A DNA stretch of 64,000 nt, taken from contig NZ_JAIFZM010000009.1 of NCBI RefSeq assembly GCF_022095695.1, positions 62,001-126,000 of the forward strand. The letters run 5' to 3'. Origin of the DNA: Oceanobacillus jordanicus. GTDB taxonomy: Bacteria > Bacillota > Bacilli > Bacillales > Amphibacillaceae. How positions within the stretch are numbered: the stretch's first letter is position 1; each line of letters starts with the position of its first letter. The notes beneath the pieces are model-generated. The model did not search any database. It had not been told where the DNA came from and was given only the letters and a program-made list of their open reading frames with translations. A program made the translations under genes and the position numbers. This document shows positions 35,664 through 44,669 of the stretch, piece by piece.

Positions 35664-35885
35664 TTGTCGAATAAAGGGAAATTTCTGCTATGTATGGTTG
35701 CTATCATTCTTGCAACCATCCTCGTTCCAGAGCTCGTTACACGTTATATGCGTTTAGGACAAGAAAGTGTGATGCTGACAACAGATTACTATGTCACATA
35801 CTTTTCATATGTTATTAGCTCACAATTAGGGCTCTTTTATCTCGTGTTTCTTTCCTATGTTGTTTTTGTTAAGAAAGATAAATAA
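35664..35885 (+). CDS. Small two-helix membrane protein
   Basis: This 73-residue protein starts at TTG 35664 (AGGTGAG at 9 bases); GTG 35655 is too close to the Shine-Dalgarno. Two predicted helices (about 6-24 and 46-68) flank an external loop TRYMRLGQESVMLTTDY. No family is recognised. It sits between a Nudix gene and a second small gene with short gaps. Confidence 0.6.
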   Translation: MSNKGKFLLCMVAIILATILVPELVTRYMRLGQESVMLTTDYYVTYFSYVISSQLGLFYLVFLSYVVFVKKDK

Positions 35886-35904
35886 CTTTTAGAGGTGAAC
35901 TAGA

Positions 35905-36087
35905 TTGAAAGAATGGTGGAAGAGGAAGAAAGCCAAGACGAGAAGGGCCAGTAAGGATTACCAGCACTATACGAAGTGGGATGTTTTAGTGGATATCCTT
36001 ATATGGGTTCCGGAATTAATTATCTTACCTTTTAGGATCATTTTTTGGCTAGTTAAGGGACTAGGGAGATTCTTAGATATTACATGA
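35905..36087 (+). CDS. Small basic membrane-associated protein
   Basis: This 60-residue protein has a strongly basic N-terminus (KEWWKRKKAKTRRASKDY) and a hydrophobic C-terminal half (VLVDILIWVPELIILPFRII) that can span or coat the membrane. TTG start with AGAGGTGA ahead. Function unknown; short gaps on both sides suggest a shared transcript. Confidence 0.6.
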   Translation: MKEWWKRKKAKTRRASKDYQHYTKWDVLVDILIWVPELIILPFRIIFWLVKGLGRFLDIT

Positions 36088-36103
36088 GTGGAGGGGGTAA
36101 TCA

Positions 36104-36973
36104 TTGAAGCTCTTTATAGAAAAAGCCAGTAATTTAGAAGAGTTGTCCTTATTCCTAACCAGGTTGAACAATCAAAAATGCTCACACATTGGCTATTGTG
36201 GTGATGAGGCAAAGGAAATCTATCACACATTAAAGGATGACTTCACCGGTGATAATGGGGATGTAAGGTTTCTACTAGCACGGAGTAATACAGGAGAAAT
36301 TGAAGCAGCAATTGGAGTGGATATCGACGGGGATACTGCAGAAGTATGGGGCCCGTTCAACCAGACTTCTTCTATTCAACTACAACATCTGCTGTGGGAA
36401 AAACTACTTCAGGAAAATCCTAAACTTAACGTGTTCCATTTTTTTATTAATAAGGAGAATGTTCAACAGCAGATTTTTATGGATGAAATAAAAGCGAAAG
36501 TAACAGGAGAACACCTTCTTTTGGAGTTGAGGAAGGAAGATTTTGGAAAAGTAACCAAGATGGAAAGTACCTTGTTGAAAGAAAGTGACTTTCTTTCATT
36601 TAAAAAGTTACACAACCAAATTTTTCCTTCTACATATTATAATGCTGATGCAATTAAGGAAAGGTTAAGCGCTGTTAATATTTTAAAGATTCTCAAAGAA
36701 GAGGGAAAAGAAATTCAAGCTTATGCCTATTTTGAAGTGAATCCAGATATAGCAGAAGCTTCCTTAGAATATGTAGGGGTAGCAAAAGCGTGCCGGAATA
36801 GTGGGCTGGGAACAAAGATGTTAAAAGAAGCAGTGACAGAGATGTTTTCCTTTCCAACTATTAAAGAGATTAAATTGGTTGTACAGTATTCCAATGGTCC
36901 AGCAAATCACATCTATTTTAAAACAGGGTTTAAACAGCAAGATAGGTTAATAAGTTATGTGTTAAAACGGTGA
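36104..36973 (+). CDS. GNAT acetyltransferase, probable double-domain
   Basis: This 289-residue protein appears to hold two GNAT-like halves. The C-terminal half shows the acetyl-CoA motif in ASLEYVGVAKACRNSGLGTK (residues about 222-241) and the ending ANHIYFKTGFK. The N-terminal half lacks a clear binding loop and may be a degenerate domain. Substrate unknown. The start is TTG behind GGAGGGGG. It lies between the small membrane proteins and the aminoglycoside adenylyltransferase. Confidence 0.78.
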   Translation: MKLFIEKASNLEELSLFLTRLNNQKCSHIGYCGDEAKEIYHTLKDDFTGDNGDVRFLLARSNTGEIEAAIGVDIDGDTAEVWGPFNQTSSIQLQHLLWEKLLQENPKLNVFHFFINKENVQQQIFMDEIKAKVTGEHLLLELRKEDFGKVTKMESTLLKESDFLSFKKLHNQIFPSTYYNADAIKERLSAVNILKILKEEGKEIQAYAYFEVNPDIAEASLEYVGVAKACRNSGLGTKMLKEAVTEMFSFPTIKEIKLVVQYSNGPANHIYFKTGFKQQDRLISYVLKR

Positions 36974-37025
36974 GGAATTACACAAAATTGAATTAATTTT
37001 AAATTAGAAGAATGGAGGGAACTCA

Positions 37026-37907
37026 TTGCGGAATGAACAAGTAATGATGGAGATTATATTACATACAGCTAAGAATGATGCACGAATTCGAGCAGTGTAT
37101 ATGAATGGGTCTAGAACAAATTCGAATGTCCCAAAGGATATCTTTCAAGACTATGATATTGTGTATGTTGTGACGGAGACAAACCCATTTATCAAAGATA
37201 AGACGTGGCTTCGTGATTTTGGTGAATTACGTATGATGCAAGAACCTGATAAGAACGACTTTGGTAGAGAAGCGGAGAATAACTCTGTTAGCTCGTATGG
37301 ATTTTTAATGCTTTTTACAGACGGCAACCGAATCGACCTACGGCTCTTAACAAAAGAGAAAATGCTGGAGGAGTATGAAAAAGATAAGCTCACCATCCCT
37401 TTGTTAGACAAAGATAATATCTTGCCATCAATTGCGCAGCCGACTGATGTGGATTATCATGTGCAAAAGCCATCAGAAGCTATATATGACGGTTATACAA
37501 ATAACTTTTGGTGGTGTTCGCAAAATGTTGCAAAAGGTATATGGCGTGATGAACTACCTTACGCAAAACAGATGTTTGAGCTAACAATGAGAGATGCACT
37601 AGACAACATGGTTAGCTGGTGGATTGGAATACAAACAGATTTTCAAGTTTCGCCAGGAAAGTTAGGAAAATATTTTAAAAACTATCTACCTGATTCGTAT
37701 TGGAAAATGTATGAAAAGACATATTCGGATGCAGATTATGAAAATATGTGGGAGTCCATATTTGTTACATGCGAATTATTTAGAGTCCTTGCAAAAGAAG
37801 TTGCGGCACATTTTAATTTCACTTATCCAATGGAAGATGACCAAAATATGACGGCTTATTTAAAACAGGTTCGTAACCTACCAGCAGAAGCGAAGGATAT
37901 ATTTTAG
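37026..37907 (+). CDS. Aminoglycoside 6-adenylyltransferase (AadK-like)
   Basis: This 293-residue protein of the ANT(6)/AadK family transfers AMP to streptomycin. The nucleotidyltransferase motif MNGSRTN (residues about 26-32) is followed by DYDIVYVV with the metal Asp pair and later NRIDLRLL. The C-terminal helical domain with GIWRDELPYAKQMFE and MVSWWIGIQTDF matches the family. Length is close to AadK (284). Homologues are intrinsic in Bacillaceae chromosomes and give weak streptomycin resistance, so this is not evidence of transfer. TTG start with GGAGGG ahead. Confidence 0.87.
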   Translation: MRNEQVMMEIILHTAKNDARIRAVYMNGSRTNSNVPKDIFQDYDIVYVVTETNPFIKDKTWLRDFGELRMMQEPDKNDFGREAENNSVSSYGFLMLFTDGNRIDLRLLTKEKMLEEYEKDKLTIPLLDKDNILPSIAQPTDVDYHVQKPSEAIYDGYTNNFWWCSQNVAKGIWRDELPYAKQMFELTMRDALDNMVSWWIGIQTDFQVSPGKLGKYFKNYLPDSYWKMYEKTYSDADYENMWESIFVTCELFRVLAKEVAAHFNFTYPMEDDQNMTAYLKQVRNLPAEAKDIF

Positions 37908-37911
37908 ACTG

Positions 37912-37942
37912 AGGAAGCATTTACCTAGATGCTTCTTTTTTT
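37912..37942 (+). terminator. Terminator after the adenylyltransferase gene
   Basis: GAAGCAT pairs with ATGCTTC around TTACCTAG and is followed by eight T. Confidence 0.8.
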
Positions 37943-37968
37943 TATTTGTTTTAAGGACAAGTATTTAT

Positions 37969-38030
37969 TTGACACACATATTAGGAACCGGTAATATGAT
38001 GCTAACAAACATATTAGTATTAGCTAATGT
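37969..38030 (+). promoter_or_regulatory. Promoter and probable ArsR-type operator of the cadmium/zinc operon
   Basis: TTGACA (37969-37974) and TAATAT (37992-37997) are 17 bases apart, close to consensus. The word ACATATTAG occurs in the spacer (37976-37984) and again just downstream (38009-38017), where ATTAG and CTAAT (38024-38028) make a small dyad. Repressor binding here would block the promoter. Confidence 0.7.
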
Positions 38031-38048
38031 AACGAGGGGGATAATGGA

Positions 38049-38369
38049 ATGTTGCAGGTTGATATCGATACAAAAATGAAGTTTTTACATGGACTTTCTA
38101 ATAAAACAAGAGTACAAATTCTTGAGAGTATAAAAGAAGATGAAAAGACCGTTTCTCAAATAGTTCAAGACCTTAATGGCAATCAATCAAATATATCCCA
38201 GCATCTAACATGTTTAAAAGGCTGTGGGCTAGTTGTAGGGAGACAAGATGGAAAATACGTTTATTACCGTGTGCGTAACCAACTAGTTCGAGATCTTTTA
38301 ACAATGATTGATGTGGTTCTAGAAGATGTGGAAAAGGATGTTGCTTGCTGTGACAGTCATATAGATTAA
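38049..38369 (+). CDS. ArsR/SmtB-family metal-sensing repressor
   Basis: This 106-residue winged-helix repressor has the ArsR helix-turn-helix KTVSQIVQDLNGNQSNISQHL and ends with ACCDSHID, a C-terminal Cys pair and His that could bind soft or borderline metals. Related CadC and CmtR proteins use such cysteines for cadmium or lead. It precedes the metal ATPase by 14 bases and so controls it. The operator is predicted in the overlapping promoter region. Metal specificity inferred only. Confidence 0.88.
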   Translation: MLQVDIDTKMKFLHGLSNKTRVQILESIKEDEKTVSQIVQDLNGNQSNISQHLTCLKGCGLVVGRQDGKYVYYRVRNQLVRDLLTMIDVVLEDVEKDVACCDSHID

Positions 38370-38383
38370 GGAGTTGAAAATAA

Positions 38384-40954
38384 ATGGCAGACAAATGCTG
38401 TGGACCAACTAATATTGAAGTTGTTCAAGATAAACAAGGTTGCTGCAGTGGTCAACCTAAAGCTGCACCCATAGAAGCAAGCGGTTGCTGTAGTGGGGCA
38501 TCCAATAAACAGGAGGAAATAACATCTTGCTGTAGTAATGAAAAGGATGAACCAGAATCTCATACACCAAAGAAAGAGGTATCCAATTGTTGCGCTAGCT
38601 CCTTTACACCTCCACAAGATAATCCAGAATCACCTTTAACAGGTGAGGAAATGGAATACAGCGTACAAGGAATGGATTGTCCATCCTGTGCTTTAACCAT
38701 TGAAAAAGGGGTGCGTAGCCTAGGTAACATTCAAGAAGCTAAGGTAAATTATAATACTGCGAAATTAAAAGTAGTAGCAAGCGAGAATGGTTCCCTCGAC
38801 CAAGTAGAAAATACGGTGGAAAAGCTAGGTTACAAGATAGATCCAGTGAACCAAAATAAGAAGATTAAAACGTATGATGTAGAAGGTATGGACTGTGGAA
38901 GTTGTGCTAAAAGTATTGAAAACCACTTCAATCATCATCCTGCTGTTAAAAGTGTAAATGTCCATTTTTCGACTGGTAAAATGAAACTCGAACACGAAAA
39001 TTCAGTTGAAGATATCGTTTCAGAAGTATCAAAGCTCGGTTACCGTGCTACATTGCTTTCAAACAAAGGCCAACCTGTGGAAACAACGAAACAGAGGCGC
39101 ACGTATGGCGGTAAGACTACTCTTTCTGGTTTATTAATAGCATTTGGCTTTATTGGTTCTTTTAGTGGGCTTGCTCCAATTATATCGACGATTCTTTATG
39201 CTATCGCAATTGTGATAAGTGGCGCTAAACCAGTGAAGAGTGCATATTTTGCTATAAAAAGTGGTTCGTTGGACATGAATGTTTTGATGTCAGCAGCTGC
39301 GATCGGAGCCGCAATTATAGGTGAATGGTTTGAAGGGGCAACGGTAGTGTGGTTATTTGCAATCGGTACTGCACTGCAAAATAGGTCTATTGAACAAACA
39401 AGGAAATCTATTCGTAATTTAATGGACTTGGCGCCATCAGAGGCTTGGATTAAGGCTGGCTCAGAATTAATTAAAAAGCCAGTAGATGAGGTTAGAGTTG
39501 GAGAGGTCATTGTGATCAAGCCTGGAGATAGAATTCCACTCGATGGTGAAATTATCCGAGGTGAAACAAGTGTTAACCAGGCACCAATCACAGGAGAATC
39601 TATTCCGGTTGATAAGATGAATGGTGATACTGTCTATGCAGGTACGATTAATGAAAGTGGCTCACTTGAAGTGAAAGTTACGAAATTAGTTGAAGATACA
39701 ACTATCTCAAAAATCATCCATTTAGTAGAAGAAGCCCAGGAACAGAAAGCACCAACACAAGCATTTATAGATAAGTTTGCAAGCATTTATACCCCTATTG
39801 TGTTTCTGCTGGCTCTAGCTGTGATCGTTATTCCTCCACTTCTTGGGTTGGGACCATGGGGAGAATGGACGTACAAAGGACTTGCATTATTAGTTGTTGC
39901 TTGCCCTTGCGCACTAGTCATCTCCACACCTGTAGCTATTGTATCTGCAATCGGAAATGCTGCGAAAAATGGTGTGCTTATTAAAGGCGGGACATTCTTA
40001 GAGAGCGCTGGCGCTATTAAGACTATCGCGTTTGATAAAACAGGAACATTGACAGAGGGGAAACCAAAAGTCTCTGAGATTACGCCACTAACCATATCAG
40101 AAGGCGAGCTACTTTCTGTCGCTTTGACATTAGAAGAGTACTCTACACACCCAATAGCGAAAACGATTGTTGGGTATGCGAAAGACAAAGGCTTTCAAGC
40201 GAAGGTTGGAGAATTATACAAAAGTATTGCTGGTAAAGGTGTCCAAGCAACCATTAATGGAGAAATTTATTTTGCTGGTAATCTAAAATTATTTGAAGAA
40301 ATGAATATCCCACTTGGTGAAATTAACCCTGAACTAACCGAAATACAGGGTCAGGGAAAAACAGTTGTTATCATAGGTACACAAACAGAAATACTAGGTG
40401 TTATTGCTGTTTCGGATACGATTCGCCCAACGACTGTGAAGGCATTAGATGGCTTGAAACAAGTTGGGATAAACCAAGTCGTCATGCTAACAGGCGATAA
40501 TGAAGGCACTGCAAAAATGATCTCAAAAGAAGCGAACGTAACGCGTTATTTTGCTGAACTATTACCGGAAGATAAGGTTAAGGCAATTAAACAGTTACAA
40601 AGTGAAGGCCACAAAGTTGCAATGGTGGGGGACGGAATTAATGATGCTCCAGCACTTGCGACATCTGACTTAGGAATCGCTATGGGTGGGGCAGGAACTG
40701 ATACTGCAATGGAAACAGCGGATATCGTGTTAATGGCTGACAATCTAGAAAAATTGCCACATACCATTAAGCTAAGCAGAAAAGCATTAGCCATTATTAA
40801 ACAAAATATCTGGTTTTCGGTAATTGTTAAGCTTATCGCATTTATTTTGGTTTTCCCAGGCTGGCTCACACTTTGGTTAGCTGTATTGAGTGATACAGGG
40901 GCAGCTATTATTGTCATATTAAATGCTCTACGACTATTAAAAGTTAGGGATTAA
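38384..40954 (+). CDS. cadA: Heavy-metal P1B-ATPase (Cd/Zn/Pb exporter) with Cys-pair-rich N-terminus
   Basis: This 856-residue exporter hydrolyses ATP to expel divalent soft metals. The first 75 residues hold five Cys pairs (5-6, 20-21, 35-36, 49-50, 69-70) about 15 residues apart, then two HMA domains with GMDCPSC (96-102) and GMDCGSC (168-174). The ATPase core has VACPCALVIS (the transmembrane CPC of the Zn/Cd/Pb group), DKTGTLTEG, the HP motif in YSTHPIAK, and GDGINDAP. The usual CadA is about 710-800 residues, so the Cys-rich arm is an extra. AGGAG lies ahead of the ATG. It is cotranscribed with the ArsR gene. Confidence 0.93.
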   Translation: MADKCCGPTNIEVVQDKQGCCSGQPKAAPIEASGCCSGASNKQEEITSCCSNEKDEPESHTPKKEVSNCCASSFTPPQDNPESPLTGEEMEYSVQGMDCPSCALTIEKGVRSLGNIQEAKVNYNTAKLKVVASENGSLDQVENTVEKLGYKIDPVNQNKKIKTYDVEGMDCGSCAKSIENHFNHHPAVKSVNVHFSTGKMKLEHENSVEDIVSEVSKLGYRATLLSNKGQPVETTKQRRTYGGKTTLSGLLIAFGFIGSFSGLAPIISTILYAIAIVISGAKPVKSAYFAIKSGSLDMNVLMSAAAIGAAIIGEWFEGATVVWLFAIGTALQNRSIEQTRKSIRNLMDLAPSEAWIKAGSELIKKPVDEVRVGEVIVIKPGDRIPLDGEIIRGETSVNQAPITGESIPVDKMNGDTVYAGTINESGSLEVKVTKLVEDTTISKIIHLVEEAQEQKAPTQAFIDKFASIYTPIVFLLALAVIVIPPLLGLGPWGEWTYKGLALLVVACPCALVISTPVAIVSAIGNAAKNGVLIKGGTFLESAGAIKTIAFDKTGTLTEGKPKVSEITPLTISEGELLSVALTLEEYSTHPIAKTIVGYAKDKGFQAKVGELYKSIAGKGVQATINGEIYFAGNLKLFEEMNIPLGEINPELTEIQGQGKTVVIIGTQTEILGVIAVSDTIRPTTVKALDGLKQVGINQVVMLTGDNEGTAKMISKEANVTRYFAELLPEDKVKAIKQLQSEGHKVAMVGDGINDAPALATSDLGIAMGGAGTDTAMETADIVLMADNLEKLPHTIKLSRKALAIIKQNIWFSVIVKLIAFILVFPGWLTLWLAVLSDTGAAIIVILNALRLLKVRD

Positions 40955-41002
40955 CTATGCTGCATACCAGTTGCATGTTAATCAATCGAAAGGTGGATTT
41001 TC

Positions 41003-41089
41003 ATGGAACTAATGCTAGCAATACTCACAGTCTTATAGTCCGCAGCATTATTTATTATTTGGGGAAGCCTGGTAAGCAGTCTTAATTAA
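41003..41089 (+). pseudogene. Small membrane protein interrupted by an in-frame TAG
   Basis: Forty-eight bases after the ATPase a frame with AAAGGTGG ahead reads MELMLAILTVL, TAG, then SAALFIIWGSLVSSLN and TAA. The two halves form one amphipathic membrane helix of about 28 residues. Either the gene is broken by a nonsense change, or the TAG is read through. I do not know a family name. Confidence 0.5.
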
Positions 41090-41139
41090 TATGGAAATAA
41101 ATGATGAAGAATAGTTACTAAAGAAAATATAATAAGAAA

Positions 41140-41194
41140 AACCGGACGGTTAGTGAACTATTTTATAAATGGTTCGGATACGTCCGGATTTTTT
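41140..41194 (+). terminator. Terminator of the metal-efflux operon
   Basis: CCGGACG pairs with CGTCCGG at the base of a longer imperfect hairpin (inner GAAC with GTTC) and is followed by ATTTTTTG. Confidence 0.82.
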
Positions 41195-41307
41195 GTGTTT
41201 TATACAATTTAGCGTAGTATTTTCCATAGCGGTGATTAAGCCGTCACTTATGCTTTATTTATTTTTCGCATTTTTAAAGAGTTGTAATGTTATCTATTTT
41301 TTAAATC

Positions 41308-42057
41308 TTATTTGGTGTTCGTAAAACCACCATCAATGCGGATTACTTCCCCATTGATATATTCTGCTTTTGAAGTCAATAGGAAGGTTACAAGCTCTGC
41401 TACTTCCTCTGGTGTTCCTAAACGCTTTTGTGGGATGCCACTTTCCGCATTTTCTTTCATTTCTGGATTCGCTTCATAGAAAGCTTTAACCATAGGTGTT
41501 TCAGTTGGGCCTGGTGCAATAGCATTTAAACGTAGTCCGTCTTTCGCGTATTCCGCAACCATGCTTTTAGTTAAGCCGATGATACCATGCTTCGTAGCAG
41601 AGTATGTAACCACAGAATCCTGTCCGATTACGCCTGCACTAGAAGCAGTATTCACGATCGCTCCACCACCGTTTTTCAGCATTACATCTGCTACATAGCG
41701 AACACCGTAAAGTGCACCTAATAAGTTAATACCTACGATTTGTTCAATTTCTTCTATTTTTGTATTTAAGAAGTATTCGCCACTTCCGGAAATTCCTGCA
41801 TTATTAAAGAAATAATCTATTTGGCCGTACTTTTCTACTGTTTTATCGACATATTGTTTTACTTCTTCTGCTTTGGAGACATCCGCCTTGATGAAAATAG
41901 CGTCAGCTCCAGCATTCTTTACCTTTTCTACCGTTTCATTCCCGCCTTTTTCACTAACATCAACTACCGCAATGTTAACTCCTTCTTCTGCTAGACGAAC
42001 AGCTGTAGCTTGTCCTAGTCCGCTGCCGCCACCTGTTACAATTGCAACTTTACTCAT
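41308..42057 (-). CDS. Short-chain dehydrogenase/reductase
   Basis: This 249-residue SDR has TGGGSGLG (residues about 8-15), NNAG, SSAGVIG with the catalytic Ser and YSATK with Tyr and Lys. The ending INGEVIRIDGGFT is the classical oligomer-forming tail. It resembles 3-ketoacyl/2,5-dichloro-type or glucose-dehydrogenase-like SDRs; the substrate cannot be named. CGGAGG lies ahead of the ATG on the minus strand. It follows the metal-efflux terminator and reads toward it. Confidence 0.88.
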   Translation of the reverse strand: MSKVAIVTGGGSGLGQATAVRLAEEGVNIAVVDVSEKGGNETVEKVKNAGADAIFIKADVSKAEEVKQYVDKTVEKYGQIDYFFNNAGISGSGEYFLNTKIEEIEQIVGINLLGALYGVRYVADVMLKNGGGAIVNTASSAGVIGQDSVVTYSATKHGIIGLTKSMVAEYAKDGLRLNAIAPGPTETPMVKAFYEANPEMKENAESGIPQKRLGTPEEVAELVTFLLTSKAEYINGEVIRIDGGFTNTK

Positions 42058-42181
42058 GGTAATAACCTCCGTTTTCTATAGCTTCAACGTTATTTAGTAT
42101 ACCTCTTTCAATAATATAAATTAAAAAGAGTTGCTCCAAAATATAATACGCGGAATACATTAAATTTTTTTATAAACTCAG

Positions 42182-42216
42182 AAAAACACCCTCCTGATTT
42201 ATTACCAGGAGGGTGT
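42182..42216 (-). terminator. Terminator of the YjzC-like gene
   Basis: ACACCCTCCTG pairs perfectly with CAGGAGGGTGT; on the minus strand it is followed by TTTTTC. Confidence 0.85.
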
Positions 42217-42222
42217 TCACTT

Positions 42223-42402
42223 TTATGCTTTTACCCAATACGCTGCATCATTACTTGAAGGGGAAGGAGGGAATTGTTCTCCTTTTTCGATGTCAATGGT
42301 TGTATCATCGTTGTTTGATCCACCATTTACTAGACTATCAACCTTGTATTTACCGCTCTCTGGTGCATTTTCACCTGTTTTATACTTTTCGTTTGTAGCC
42401 AT
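42223..42402 (-). CDS. YjzC-like small protein
   Basis: This 59-residue hydrophilic protein has KYKTGENAPESGKYKVDSLVNGG and the ending FPPSPSSNDAAYWVK, matching the short YjzC pattern (PGE-AP-SG-Y, then a KGE/D-FPP-type segment). The ATG at 42402 has GGAGGTGG 5 bases ahead. The family is common in Bacillaceae and unstudied. Its own terminator follows. Confidence 0.65.
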   Translation of the reverse strand: MATNEKYKTGENAPESGKYKVDSLVNGGSNNDDTTIDIEKGEQFPPSPSSNDAAYWVKA

Positions 42403-42512
42403 CTTATCCACCTCCGTTAGTTATTTAAAAGAATCCTTTATGATTCTACTATACTGTTACCGGGATTTGACTCTATTAAACATATAAATTTAAGATAGAA
42501 AAAATGGCTTTT

Positions 42513-43382
42513 TTACAATGCTTTCACATCAATCGTTTGAATGAATTGCACAAAGGCTTTTACAATATTTAATTCAAGGGTATCTTCATGATAATACATC
42601 CAGGTTTTTCGTGTAATTGGCTTTCCGTCAGGCAAATATAGTGGTTTAATGAAAAGCTCTGGATGTGGACGCACAACTAAATTAGCTAAAATCGCATAGC
42701 CCAACCCGTTTATGACCATTTCCTTACACGTCTCGACTTGGTTCACCTGGATATTAATATTTGGTCGTTGCTTGTAATTGTTATACCACCAATGTTCCAC
42801 AAGAGACCGCATTTTTTCATCTGTATAGTAATCAATCCGCGGTAAGGTTGGAAGGTCTTCCATTTGAAACTGCCACGGAGAAGCAATACAAATCTCTTCC
42901 TCGTAAAGAAGATCTTTTTGTTCATTCCAAGCATAGTCCCCTTTAATAAAACTAATATGTACATCATGATTGGAAATCAGGCGATGCATTTCACTGCTCC
43001 AACCTGTCACAACTTGAAATTCTACATCTGGATAACTTTGCTTAAACAAGCGGAGGAGCTTCGGCATTTTATTTAGTGCAAAGAAATTGGAAACACCAAC
43101 TCGAAGTGTCCCTGCTACTTGATTTTTCATGTTGTGTAATTTTTCCTCAATCTTACGCTGCTCATACAGCATTCTTACGGCATGTTGAGCCAGTTGCTCA
43201 CCTTCAGGGGTAAACGTGACTCCTCGTTGTTTCCGGTTCATTAGTTGCACGCCGTAATAGTTCTCCATATTTTTTAATCGGGATGTTAAAGTCGGCTGGG
43301 AGAGAAATAGTCGTTCTGCTGCCTGCGTAATGTTTTCTGTCTCATACAAGGTCGCGAGCATTTCCCAATCCTGAAATTTCAT
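42513..43382 (-). CDS. LysR-type transcriptional regulator
   Basis: This 289-residue LysR regulator has the N-terminal helix-turn-helix NITQAAERLFLSQPTLTSRL (residues about 17-36) and a substrate-binding domain starting around GTLRVGVSNFFALNK. It is divergent from the methylcitrate operon with a 159-base AT-rich gap, so it most likely controls prpCDB in response to propionate-derived metabolites. The gap holds ATTTTATAATAAAAT and a TATCTT/AAGATA dyad as candidate sites. GGAGG lies ahead of the ATG. Confidence 0.88.
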   Translation of the reverse strand: MKFQDWEMLATLYETENITQAAERLFLSQPTLTSRLKNMENYYGVQLMNRKQRGVTFTPEGEQLAQHAVRMLYEQRKIEEKLHNMKNQVAGTLRVGVSNFFALNKMPKLLRLFKQSYPDVEFQVVTGWSSEMHRLISNHDVHISFIKGDYAWNEQKDLLYEEEICIASPWQFQMEDLPTLPRIDYYTDEKMRSLVEHWWYNNYKQRPNINIQVNQVETCKEMVINGLGYAILANLVVRPHPELFIKPLYLPDGKPITRKTWMYYHEDTLELNIVKAFVQFIQTIDVKAL

Positions 43383-43541
43383 AACACTGCCTCCTCCTTG
43401 CTATTGAAAAAATCTATTGCTAGTTATTAAAATTATATATTTTTCTTATCTTTCAATCAATTTTATAATAAAATTATACTAAGATAGCGAAGTTTATGAA
43501 AATTCAACGGAAACTGCACACTAAATTAGGAGGTTAAAAAT

Positions 43542-44648
43542 ATGGATACGAAAGAAAAGTATGTTCCTGGTCTTGCAGGGGTGGTTGCTGCAGAAACAGA
43601 GATTTCTTTTTTAGACACGGAACAGGAAAAAATTATTATAAGAGGACATGAACTCATTGACCTTTCGCAAAAAAATGATTACCTCGATATGGTGTATCTC
43701 CTTTTAGAAGGAAGCCTGCCAGATGAAGCAGTGAGAAGCGACCTAAAAGAAAAACTTATGACTCATTACGATATCCCGCAGAATGTGTTGAAAGTACTTG
43801 ATCTCTTACCAGAAAACACCCACCCAATGGATGCTTTGCGGACAGGTTTGTCAGCGCTTTCAGGTTATGATGACGATCTTGAGAACCGTTCGGTGGAAGC
43901 GAATAAGGAGAGAGCATACCGCCTACTGGGTAAATTACCTGCCATTACCGTAAACAGTTACCGGCTAATCAATGGCCAAAAGGAAGCGCAGCCAGATCAG
44001 GATTTGTCCTATAGCGCTAATTTCCTTTACATGATAACAGGGGAGAGACCGGAACCATGGCAAACGGAAATATTTGATCGTTCCCTTCTTTTATATAGTG
44101 AGCACGAGATGCCGAATTCAACATTTACTGCAAGGGTTATCGCGTCTACAAACGCTGACCTTTATGGCTCCTTAACTGGGGGTGTTGCTTCCTTGAAAGG
44201 AAATCTGCACGGTGGAGCAAATGAAGCGGTCATGTACATGTTGAACGAAGTTAAGTCGGCAGCAGCCTTTGAAGAATTACTTATGAAGAAACTTAGTCAA
44301 AAAGAAAAAATAATGGGATTTGGGCATCGGGTCTACATGAAGAAAATGGATCCAAGGGCGCTCGTCATGAAACAATCCTTAAAAGAGTTATGTGATAAGA
44401 AAGGTGATCGTACATTACTGGAAATGTGCGAGGCTGGGGAAAAGGTGATGCGTGAGGAAAAAGGTCTTTATCCAAATCTGGATTACTATGCCGCTCCTGT
44501 GTACTGGATGTTAGGGATTCCAATCGGCTTGTATACACCGATTTTCTTTAGTGCCAGAACTGCTGGTTTATCCGCACACGTGATCGAACAACATCAACAT
44601 AATCGTTTGTTCCGCCCGCGTGTGAATTATATTGGGAATAGCTACTAA
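43542..44648 (+). CDS. prpC: 2-methylcitrate synthase
   Basis: This 368-residue citrate-synthase-family enzyme condenses propionyl-CoA with oxaloacetate to methylcitrate (and may also accept acetyl-CoA). Active-site segments are SLKGNLHGGANEAVM, GFGHRVYMKKMDPRA with the catalytic His, and PNLDYYAAPVYWMLGIP with the catalytic Asp. The short type-II length matches bacillus MmgD/PrpC. The next genes encode methylcitrate dehydratase and methylisocitrate lyase, which supports methylcitrate over citrate synthase. AGGAGG precedes the ATG. Confidence 0.9.
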   Translation: MDTKEKYVPGLAGVVAAETEISFLDTEQEKIIIRGHELIDLSQKNDYLDMVYLLLEGSLPDEAVRSDLKEKLMTHYDIPQNVLKVLDLLPENTHPMDALRTGLSALSGYDDDLENRSVEANKERAYRLLGKLPAITVNSYRLINGQKEAQPDQDLSYSANFLYMITGERPEPWQTEIFDRSLLLYSEHEMPNSTFTARVIASTNADLYGSLTGGVASLKGNLHGGANEAVMYMLNEVKSAAAFEELLMKKLSQKEKIMGFGHRVYMKKMDPRALVMKQSLKELCDKKGDRTLLEMCEAGEKVMREEKGLYPNLDYYAAPVYWMLGIPIGLYTPIFFSARTAGLSAHVIEQHQHNRLFRPRVNYIGNSY

Positions 44649-44669
44649 TCGAAAAAGGGGAGAAGTCTT

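Noticed and set aside
37026-37907. Acquired resistance island around the aminoglycoside adenylyltransferase
   Set aside because: No mobile element flanks it, composition matches the neighbours, and AadK-like genes are intrinsic in bacilli.
42058-42222. Plus-strand frames opposite the YjzC-like and SDR genes
   Set aside because: They are shadows of the minus-strand genes and hairpin; the minus-strand genes have Shine-Dalgarno sequences.
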